Origin: Morella rubra
Taxonomy: Eukaryota > Streptophyta > Magnoliopsida > Fagales > Myricaceae
Direction of reading: 5' to 3'
Length of the DNA stretch: 64,000 nucleotides
NCBI GenBank assembly: GCA_003952965.2
Contig: CM025852.1
Coordinates: 27,511,448 to 27,575,447 of the forward strand
This document shows positions 43,817 through 53,149 of this stretch, piece after piece. How positions within the stretch are numbered: position 1 is the first letter of the stretch; each line of letters begins with the position of its first letter. The translations under genes and the position numbers were made by a program. The notes below the pieces were generated by a model. That model was given only the letters and a program-made list of their open reading frames with translations, had not been told where the DNA came from and did not search any database.

Positions 43817-44356
43817 ATGACAGACAGGGTAAACCTGAATTTGGCCTTGGGTGCAATACCGGCAGTTGCAGGTCATTATATTTTTCCTCTCGGGAAAGGC
43901 CATGATCAGTGTCCTACATGTCAGGATACTAAAAAAGTTAAGTATGGTCCTGAAAACCTGTTGTTGGAGAAGAAATTGTCACAAAGTGACATAACAGACT
44001 CTCATGGGTTTTATACATCGAGCGAAGACAAACATAATGTGCTTGAAGCGGATTTTTCATTCTTTGACGAAGGAAGAAACTTCAAAAAAATGCATTTTCA
44101 CAGAGGTAATAAATATTTTCTCAGAGGAAAACGGTGGAAAGAATTTGCTTGTGATCAGAAGGTGCTTCACGAAGGAGATACCATCAGGATTTTTGCATTG
44201 AGGTGTGAAAGTTGCGAGGAGGTCAGAGGCTGCATGGTTAAAGCATACAAAAAGTTAAACGGTTTGACTTTTGATGTTCATGGCTCAATGCTCGCTTTAG
44301 TACTTGCCTTTTCTCATCTGTCTCATTTTTTCAGTACTCTGGATCTCTTTATCTAA
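43817..44356 (+). CDS. B3-like protein with CxxC knuckles, type 1 (gene I)
   Basis: 179 residues, same translation as F. The B3-like core lies between CPTC (32-35) and CESC (130-133); the tail after LTFDV extends about 26 residues to the end. An upstream ATG at 43,608 opens 25 codons (MAELHNKDKHIYLLLG, then YYLFFIL). If the intron 43,684-43,814 (GTACAT...CTGCAG) is removed, these join in phase two bases before the main ATG, giving about 205 residues with a hydrophobic N-terminus. The ATG and the GT donor are both absent from C, B and D, so the extra exon would be specific to F and I. Without splicing, the same ATG gives a 35-codon upstream frame that could reduce translation. Confidence 0.65.
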   Translation: MTDRVNLNLALGAIPAVAGHYIFPLGKGHDQCPTCQDTKKVKYGPENLLLEKKLSQSDITDSHGFYTSSEDKHNVLEADFSFFDEGRNFKKMHFHRGNKYFLRGKRWKEFACDQKVLHEGDTIRIFALRCESCEEVRGCMVKAYKKLNGLTFDVHGSMLALVLAFSHLSHFFSTLDLFI

Positions 44357-44846
44357 ATTCTATTATTGCTGGAGTATTTGTACTGAGCTGCTGGTAAGAT
44401 TCTTGCTGGACTAGTTGCTGGAGTTGTTTTCTTGCTAAAGAATTTGTAATGAGTGAGTTTGTTGAGTGTGAGCAGAGTATTTGAATTCTACTGTAGGGAC
44501 ACTGCATACGCAGTTATAATAAGCTGAAACTCTTATATATAAGTTGTAAGTGTTTGAATTCTACTGCAGGGTTGCTGCATATGTTATAATAAGCTGAAAT
44601 TGTTGGAAAGTTTCCGTCCTCATCCTTTTGATCTATTAGTGCATTTCTTAATAGTAACCCAAAAAATAACAAAAAAAATGATTTTATTATCAACCAAGCA
44701 AGTCTTTAAATTTCAGTGGTCTGTCGTGATTTTCTTTCAGTGCAACAAAATTTTCTTTCTAACAATATTGCGCTTTGCCAATTATCCAATTATCAACTAT
44801 TAATTTTCATTTCTGTATGTCAAAAGGTTTTAACGACTGTAGAGGT
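44357..44846 (+). other. 3' flank of gene I
   Basis: Mirror of 21,552-22,041, with the type-1 downstream doublet. The last eight bases (GTAGAGGT) are the inner target duplication of the hAT-like element. Confidence 0.5.
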
Positions 44847-46506
44847 TAGGGCTGCAAGATCGGAAATTCGGTCCGATTTTTGGATCGGAATGCGGTCGGA
44901 CCGGATTTCCGGTCCTACTAAAATAAAGGACCGGACCGGACCACTAAGTGGTCCGGTCCGATCCGGTCTGATGTTAAGCGGTCTGGTCTGGACCACTTAA
45001 GTGGTCCAGACCGGTTTCAATTTTTTTTTTTTTTCGTTTTTTTTTTTTTTTTTTTTTTCATTTTCAACACACATTTTTAAATTTTGAGATTAAAAAAAAA
45101 GTGAACTCCTACCATAGTTTGCTCATTAATTTAAAAATGTGAATTGATTTAACTCATAGTCTCATACTATAGTTTATTCATTCATTTAAATATGTAAATT
45201 CATTTAAAGACTTAAAAATGTAAATTCATTTAACTCCTACTATAGTTTGCTTATTAATTTAAAGATGTGAATTCATTTAAAGACTTATAGATGTAAATTC
45301 ATTTAAAGACTTAAAGATATAAATTCATTTAAAGACTTAAAAATATGAATTCATTTAACTACTACTATAGTTTGCCTATTAATTTAAATATGTGAATTGA
45401 TTTAAAGACTTAAAATGTGAATTCATTTAACTCCTACTATAATTTGCTCATTAATTTAAATATGTGAATTCATTTAAAGATTTGAAAATTTGAATTCATT
45501 TAAAGACTTAAAAATATGAATTCATTTAACTTACTATAGTTTGCTCATTAATTTGTGAATTTATTTAAAGACTTAAAAATGTGAATTCATTTAACTCCTA
45601 GTCTCCTACTATAGTTTGCTCATTAATTTAAAAATGTGAATTCATTTAACTCATACTATAGTTTGTTCATTAATTTAAATATGTAAATTCATTTAAAGAC
45701 TTAAAAATGTGAATTCATTTAACTCCTACCATAGTTTGCTTATTAATTTAAAGATGTGAATTCATTTAAAGACTTATAGATGTGAATTCATTTAAAGACT
45801 TGTAGATGTGAATTCATTTAAAAACTTAAAAATGTGAATTCATTTTATAATACATTAAAATATGTGAATTCATTTAAAATAGTTTGCTTATTAATTTAAA
45901 TATTGAATTGATTTAAAGACTTAAAAAATGTGAATTCATTTAACTCTACTATAGTTTGCTCATGTGAATTCATTTTTAAAAATGTGAATTCATTTAACTC
46001 CTACCATAGTTTGCATTTATATGTTTAAATGTGAATTCATTTGTGATAGTTTGATGTAATTTAAAGACTTAAAAATGTGAATTCATTTAACTCTTACCAT
46101 CAATATATGTATAAATAAATAGCACGTGATATTTTATAAGACATACAATTCCTATTTAAGTTGAAAAAATTGTTAGTATTATTTCTAAATGATTATTGAA
46201 TTGTAAAGTTAACGTAAAAAATGGATGATTTATTGATTTTGATTGAATATGAGTTTTAAGATAATAAATAGCTGCCATTCTGTTTTTTTTCTTTTTTATT
46301 ATAAAAAAAAAAAAAAAATTATATAATGCGGTCCGGTCGGTCCGAACCGCATTTTTAAAAACCCTAGACCGGACCGGACCGCATTATCCGGTTTATAAAA
46401 TCCGGTCCGGACCGGACCGGATTTAATTTGCAAAAACCACAAAACCGGTCCGGTCGGTCGGTTTTGTGGTCCGGTCCGGTCTGCGGTCCGGTTTTGATCA
46501 CCCCTA
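44847..46506. mobile_element. hAT-like non-autonomous element, right copy
   Basis: Mirror of 20,106-21,551 but 1,660 bp long. It starts TAGGGCTGCAAG and its outer end reads TAGGGGTGATCAAAACC from the minus strand. The inner flank GTAGAGGT equals the left copy's inner duplication; the outer flank ATACAAAC does not match. The element terminus coincides with the outer border of the palindrome. The AT-rich array spans about 45,100-46,100, between CCGGACC-type blocks. Confidence 0.65.
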
Positions 46507-47340
46507 ATACAAACAACCTTCTAAGGCTAGTAGCAATGAACAAGGCATAAAGCTCGTAACAGCAATAATAAAGGCCCGAAGGGCCACATGAACGGCCTCA
46601 AAGGCCTGAATCCTGATGGCCATTAAGGCCTCATACAGATGGGCCAAAAGACCCATAGTTTTGAAATGGGTCCAAATACCCAAAACAAACTTCGCCACGA
46701 ACGGAGGAAATGATCTCCAGAGACCCTGAAAACTTGTCCAAAACAGCACAGCCACAATGGTGGAAGACACGAAGACTCAAAAACTGCCAATCAGCCACTG
46801 CAAAAAGGAACCAACCACCAGCGGGTTCATGTTTGCAAGGAGACTCCTCAACAATAAGGACACCATGAGATCCATCCCACAAAAGTCCAGGGAAAAGAAA
46901 TTATTAGCAACAACAAGAAAATAACAAATCACACAACAAAAAGAACCCTAGAGACTGCTGGCCAGAACACAAGGCTGTAAAAAACACACAAAACAACCCA
47001 AACAGAGCTCAAAAAGGGCCGGTGCGTGGGTCCCCACGCGCCGCCGCACTATCTCCGGAAAGATGCGAAGAGGAGCGCCTGGAACTGAGGATCTTTGTTG
47101 TGCTACGCGTGGCCACCAAAAAACCACCAACTGGTCTAGATCTAGCCATGAAGAGCTTCAAAATGTAGGAGCAAAAACCACCCGAAATGGAGGGGAGACA
47201 TAGTCGAACAGTCAAGGGGGAAACAACTGGGGGAGAGAGGGAGAGGGAAGGGACAGACGGGAGGAGCAAAGGCTTCTCCTGTCGCCGAAGAAAACAAGAG
47301 GGAAGGGTCAGGTACAATGGGAGAAAGGGCTCGAGGAAGG
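46507..47340 (-). other. Unassigned GC-richer segment beside the palindrome border
   Basis: The composition changes sharply at 46,507. The minus strand has a pyrimidine-rich leader-like stretch (47,200-47,340) followed by several 60-100-codon open frames without recognisable motifs. It could be the 5' region of a LINE or a gene cut by the rearrangement, but I cannot show either. Confidence 0.35.
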
Positions 47341-47959
47341 GCAGACGCTAGAGAAGGGTGATTTGCTTGTTATATTTAACATATATGTTAAGCTAAACTT
47401 GTTAAATTATGCTTTCCAGTCTGTAATTCATGTTGTTCTGCAGAACGTTATTTCTCTATTCTTGCTCTCCCAGACTAAATTAATTTTTGATATAGTAAAA
47501 TATTCCAAGTTTACTTTTCGGAGAAACATCACATATAGTATATATGCCACCTAAGTTGCGAGAAAAAAAAATCAAGATTTATATATCCGCCCTTCGAGAT
47601 TGACTAAAAATATTAGTTCTCAATCAAAGGCAAAATTAGAAAGAAAAAACAAACAAAGAATTGCATAAAAAATTAAAAACGAATTAATTGATCAATGTCT
47701 AGATTTTTATAATATATCTTTTTTTCAATCTTTTCATTTTTTTAGTAATTTTCGCATGAAGGGATATTTCGATTACTTTTTATGTGGTTTAACGGTTAAA
47801 TTCAATAGAAGGCAGATATTTTTTTTTTTAAAACAATAAAAATCATAAGGGGTGTAAATTAGAGATAAATTGAACTTGAGGAGCTGATTTGATTTGCTTA
47901 GGATGATGTTTCTCCATATGTTTTCTATAATAATGTTATACCACTTGCAATGTTATATA
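47341..47959. other. AT-rich intergenic DNA
   Basis: No gene or clear repeat structure seen. Confidence 0.5.
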
Positions 47960-48474
47960 TGTTAGAATTATGGCCCTCGATAACCAAATAATTAATCCAG
48001 TCCTAATATCTCATATGGAATATAGTTTGGTGGAAGGAATTAATTGTATGTAAAAGGGGGCATATTTGCAATAATCTCAAATTTCAGGGGTCAATTACAA
48101 TATGTTGATGGACTTGATTGTAATTAGTAGAAGCCCTAATTTTATTAGAAGAAGAGTTCTTCAGTTTAATCCTACGGCTGGAATTTGAGATCCCTAAGGA
48201 TCCTATGTCTCATGCTCTCTCTAGGGTTTCCCAAGGCCTATAAATATAACTGTTATATTCAAGGGGTTGGCCATCAGAACCTATTAGAGAAATCCCAAAA
48301 AGAGAGAGTGACATAAATCCCTTAGGAGGCAAGACATTCTGTGTTGTTGTTATTCTGAATCGCTGGAGCTTTGGATTGGATCGTGAAACGGTTGAAGTTT
48401 GTATTGTTATAATCCTAATTGATGTTTTGTTGGAAACATGTTATTTATTTATTTTAATTCCGCATAAACTATCA
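47960..48474 (+). mobile_element. Solo LTR, Copia-like
   Basis: 515 bp from TGTTAGAATTATGG to ATAAACTATCA, with TG/CA ends and a 5-bp target duplication ATATA on both sides (the site is AT-rich, so chance is possible). It contains a TATA-like CCTATAAATATAAC at about 48,238. No primer site or coding region follows. Superfamily is inferred from general layout only. Confidence 0.65.
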
Positions 48475-48511
48475 ATATATATATAATTCCTATTTGCCAG
48501 CAACATTTTCG

Positions 48512-48675
48512 TTGGTTGGACAAGATAAAGTTTAATATTTCTTACACGACACAGGACCTATACTTTGTAGGTTGGACAAGATAAGGTTTAATATTTGTTA
48601 ACTCACATATCGATATATAATTCCAATATCATATCTATATGTAAGCTACATTTTCATAGGTTTGCACAAGATAAG
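48512..48675 (+). repeat. Degenerate tandem repeat beside the Tat element
   Basis: Three copies of a GGTTGGACAAGATAARGTTT-like unit at about 60-90 bp spacing. The last is cut by the Tat LTR at 48,676. Confidence 0.55.
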
Positions 48676-49046
48676 TGATGGGCCATAATATGACTGGCCC
48701 AGCCCATCAAAAATACACTAGCCCAGCTGTAGTCCCGCCCAAGCCATAAGGCATTCAAGGCCCTTGGCCCGCACAATATGAATTAATCCCCCCATGCTTT
48801 CCCGCTCAGCTATTCAAGGAATTCCTAAAGCTCACAGTATTAAACTCCTCTTAGAACTCTAACACCCCCTCATACAAATAGTCAGGAACTCCCCTTCATA
48901 TTTTCTAAAGTTTAATTACTTCTTCAAAACTAAACTTTCCTTGAGATCTAACTTAGGCAACAGAGTCTCCACATCCGACGCCACCCACTCTTCTTATTCC
49001 TTTCAAATCTGATAGGCTCCAGCTCTTGGTGATTTTAGCATCATCA
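48676..49046 (+). repeat. 5' LTR of Tat element
   Basis: Starts TGATGGGCC and ends TCATCA, about 371 bp. It is directly followed by TTGGCGCCATCTGTGGGAA, the primer-binding region typical of Tat-type elements (about 49,048-49,066). Confidence 0.75.
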
Positions 49047-49249
49047 ATTGGCGCCATCTGTGGGAACTTTGAAAAAAGCCTCCTCCAAAATGCTCTCCTG
49101 CCATCCTTTATACGCTTCTCTCCCCACGATGACTTCCTCCACAGAGATACCTAACGGCAACCAACCACCCCCCGGTGACCAAACAAGAACCGGTTCTCAA
49201 CAGTGATGCCCTGTTAGCCTCTTCGTTCAGACTGTCGAGAACCTTGCCC

Positions 49250-50387
49250 GCCAGATCAAAATAATTCCTAAAAATACCCCCTACTCCACGGTCTGTGGTA
49301 TCTCCTTCGCACGAAGATACGGCAGACAAACCACTCAGCCCATCGACCTCCCAAGCGCATGGGGCAGATGATTGGCAGGCTGCCCTCCATGAACAGATGA
49401 CTGGGCAGGTGGAACAAATCCGACTGCTCCAACAACAGCTAAGCAAGGTGGAGAACCCTAAAACTCATGATGCCATCCCAAACAACATAGGCAACTCCCC
49501 ATTCACATTAGTAGTGCATGCATGCCTGCTGCCTCCAAGCTTCCGTCTGCCCAAGATCGACCTATTTGAAGGTATCGGTGACCCTTGCAACCACTTGGAG
49601 ATTTTTCGCCTGCACATGCATGTCTAGTCATACGCTGATCCCATCTTTTGCCTTTCATTCTCGTTAACCATCAAGGGATCAGCGCAACGATGGTTTTCCG
49701 GTCTACCGGCTGGAACCATAGACAACTTTGACACCCTCAGCGTGCAGTTCATGAGCCACTTAATATCCAACCGGCAGATAAAATGTCTGACTTCTTACCT
49801 GTTCAGCGTCAAACAAAGCCCTAAGGAAAGCCTGTGCCATTACATAGCACGCTTCAATTGTGAGGCCATCACAGTTTCCCAAGCTACTGATGAGGCTAAA
49901 GCTCATGGCTCTGATCACAAGCCTACAACTGAGTGCCTTCCTTAAAACTCTTACCAATTTTGCAAATGCCATGAGAAAGGCACAAAAGTATACAGACTTT
50001 AAGGACATGTTTGCCATAAGCTTACATGCGACACATCTAGATCATTAGGGAGAAAAGAGGGATTGCGACACCGATCGTCCTCATTATAGAAATCAACGAT
50101 GACGATCCAACAGGGATTGCTCACTGCAACCCATAAGGTGTGATCGGTCGCCTCAAGAACAACGCTTCTTTCTTACTTTTATGGCACTCAATACCACTCC
50201 AAGGGAGATCTTGATGCAAATAAAGCATGATTCAAGTATCAAGTGGCCTCCAAAGCTAAGGTCACTGCTAGAAAGACAAGACCAAAGCAAGTACTGTGAT
50301 TTTCATGAAGACCATGGACACAGTACAGACAACTGCTTCGAACTCAAGCGACAAATAGAATACTTGTTCAAACAAGGAAAGCTGTAG
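49250..50387 (+). pseudogene. gag: Tat gag remnant
   Basis: Readable in several frames. A retrotransposon gag domain spans about 49,540-49,945 (LPKIDLFEGIGDP, GSAQRWFSGLPAG, KESLCHYIARFN), with an in-frame TAG at about 49,627. The Cys/His block CDFHEDHGHSTDNC lies at about 50,298-50,340, near the end. It would normally package the element RNA. Stops and shifts make it non-functional. Confidence 0.75.
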
Positions 50388-50455
50388 CGGTTCATACTAG
50401 AACATGGCCTGCCTCGACGAGATGGACCTCGCAGCCGAGAACAAGAGCAAACTCC

Positions 50456-51241
50456 ATGCCAGGACCATCCACCCATCACAAACGACCTGCTAGCACAGAC
50501 AAACTTGCCCCGCCTCCACCTAGAGGGGAACTCAGATCAATCATAGGAGGACATAACATTGGTGGCTCTAGTAGGAGAGCACAAAAGAGATACATGCAGG
50601 AAGCACAACCCCAACAAGTTTTCGTTGTAGAGCAGCATCCCAAGCGACTCAAAATAAAAGGAGTACCAATGACGTTTATAGAGGAGGATGCAAAAGGAGT
50701 CATACAGCCTCACAATGACATGCTTGTTATCACTATCACGATCACCAACTTTACTGTTCGGCAGGTTCTTGTCGACAGTGGTAGTTCAGCTGACATAATC
50801 TTTTCTGTGGCCTATTACCAATTGGGTATCATAGAATCCCCCCTCGTATCTTGTGATGCTGAGTTGTTTGGGTTTGCTGGGGAACAGGTTAGCCCGGTAG
50901 GTTCTGTGCTGTTACCAGTGACCATGGGCACCTACTCCACCTCTGCCACTACCCTTGTAGACTTTCTTGTAGTCAACAAGCAATCTTCCTACAACATTAT
51001 CATCGGACATTCCAATATGTCCGCCCTCCACACTGTCTCCTACATCTATCACTTAACCTTGAAATTTCCTACGCCTATGGGATTAAGGGTTGTCAAAGGA
51101 GATCAAGGAGTTGCTCGGGGCTGCTATTATTCTACTTTGAAAGGTGAGTCCTGTTCGATTGTCGAGAAAAGCCACAAAACTGTAGAAGATGCTCCTACCG
51201 AGGTTCCTCCGATCGACACTGACTTTAAACTAGATAGTTAA
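50456..51241 (+). pseudogene. pol: Tat protease region
   Basis: A 261-codon frame, the longest intact piece of the element. It contains the aspartic-protease signature LVDSGSSADIIF at about residues 105-116 and downstream conserved segments (YNIIIGHSNMSALH). The following polyprotein is broken, so this is a preserved fragment, not an active gene. Confidence 0.75.
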
Positions 51242-51429
51242 GATCAGAAGAAGATGGCTCGACCTCAAGTAGCAGAAAGCTTGGATGAGGTGGAGGTTAT
51301 ACTAGGAAAGATAGTACGCATCAACGTTGGATGAGGTAGAGGTTATACTAGGAAACACAGATATGGAAGGGATCAATCCAAACATTATCACCCATCAGCT
51401 GAGTATCCTACTAGACACTAAGCCTATCC

Positions 51430-52663
51430 AACAAGAAAAAAGGACCTTCGCACCTGAGTGGTTGCCGAGGAAGTCGGCAAATTGCTAGTTGCCAATTTAA
51501 TTCGTGAAGTGCATTACCCTTACTGGCTCTCCAACGTGGTCATGGTAAAGAGAGCCAATGGCAAGTGGCGGATGTGTGTGGGCTTCAAAGATCTTAATTG
51601 GTCGTGCCTAAAGGATAGTTTCCCTTTGCCTCGTATCGATTTGCTGGTTGACTCTATTGTTGAGCATGAAATGCTATAATTTCTTGACACATTTTCAGGA
51701 TACAACCAGATGTGCATGGCAATCCCTGATTAAGAGAAAACAACATTTGTCACGGACAGAGGCCTATATTGTTTCAAAGTCATGCCCTTAGGACTAAAGA
51801 ACGCGAGACCTACCTACTAGCGGCTTGTTAACCTCATGTTCAAAGACTAGATCGGGAGAAACATCAAATTCTACGTGGATGACATTGGTCAAAGCACCCG
51901 AGCACATAATCATTTAACCGACCTCGAAGAAACCTTCCACGTTTTAGACAGATATCACATGAAGCTCAATCCGACTAAATGTGCCTTTGGGGTCTCCTTT
52001 GACAAATTCCTGGGATTCTTAATTTCTAGAAAAGGAATAGAAGCCAATCCCAAAAAGATACAGGCCATCATGCAGTTACAACCACCACGCACCACACAGG
52101 AGATGCAGCGCCTCATTGGCAAAGTATTGGCCCTCAGTCGGTTCATTTCATGAGCTACCGATAAATGTTTGCCCTTCTTCGAGACTCTTTGCACCAGCTT
52201 TGCATGGACCGATGAGTGTGCCATTGCGTTCAGTCAACTCAAAGAGTATCTTGGCAATCCACCTTTGCTCTGTCACTTAAATCAAGGTGACACGCTCTAA
52301 CTAAACGTTGGCGTTAATGACGGAGCCCTTAGCACTGTCTTGCTCCGTGAAGAGGATGGACATCAACGCCCCATGTACTATGCCAGCAAGCTTTATGGGG
52401 AGCCGAGGAATGATATTCCCCTATAAAAAGGTGTCATTTGCTCTCCTTGTCACAGCTCAAAAGCTCAGACCGTACTTCCAAGCACTCACAATTGTCGTCC
52501 TCACCAACTTGCCATTGAAGAAAACACTACATAACATCAAAATCTCGGGGAGGTTGACACAATGGGCCTTCGAATTAAGCGAGTTTGACATCAAATACCA
52601 ACATTGCACAGCAGCCCGAGGGCAAGTCCTTGCAGATTTTGTGATTGAAATTGAAGGCCAGTA
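51430..52663 (+). pseudogene. pol: Tat reverse transcriptase and RNase H
   Basis: Blocks of the RT are readable: ANGKWRMCVGFKDLN, SFPLPRIDLLVDS, the catalytic YVDD at about 51,870 and FLGFLISRKGIEANP. RNase H follows with LTQWAFELSEFDIKYQ. Stops interrupt at about 51,677, 51,732, 51,849, 52,151 and elsewhere. Dead copy. Confidence 0.8.
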
Positions 52664-52679
52664 GCCAGAACTTGAACAT

Positions 52680-53130
52680 ATGGCTGAAAACAACACCTCT
52701 TAGAGCAGTGCACGTCTGGACTGCTCATGTCGACGACTCTTCAAATAAGTGGGCTAGCGGTGCAGGCGTGGTTCTAATGTCCCCTGATCGGAGGATAGTT
52801 CGATACGCTCTATGATTCAACTTCAAGGCCACCAACAATGAGGCCTAGTACAAAGCCGTCCTAGCAGGCCTTAGCATCGTGAGTTTTCTGGGCACCGAGG
52901 GAGTTGATATGCACTGTAACTCCCAACTCGTTGTTAGACAAATCGAAGGCACATTTGTAGCAAAATGCGTTAGTATGAAAAAGCACCTGGCTCGCATCCT
53001 AGAGCTCATACACCAATTTAAACACTTTTCAATAGAGCAGATACCTCAAGAGGAAAACTCCCTCATCGATAACCTGGCCCACATGCCCTTTGACCCGATT
53101 GTGTTGAGAGTCATGTGGATGTTCCTCTAG
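52680..53130 (+). pseudogene. pol: Second (archaeal-type) RNase H of Tat element
   Basis: A degenerate start (VDDSSNKWASGAGVVL) is followed by an 83-codon frame with CNSQLVVRQIEGTFVAK and FSIEQIPQEENSLIDNLAHM. This extra domain places the element in the Tat lineage. Internal stops are present. Confidence 0.75.
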
Positions 53131-53149
53131 AAATATTGGACAAACCTTT

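Larger units (their letters stand above)
33210..46506 (-). repeat. Right arm of the large palindrome
   Basis: Inverse of 20,106-33,166. Differences seen by eye include a (GT)14 run at 42,471-42,498 against (CA)3, three nonsense changes in the PAP copy, a one-base loss in PAP exon 7, and a longer minisatellite in the terminal element. Confidence 0.95.

Noticed and set aside
47009-47317. 102-codon minus-strand frame with many S, P and L
   Set aside because: Pyrimidine-rich leader-like sequence; composition explains the frame and no motif is present.
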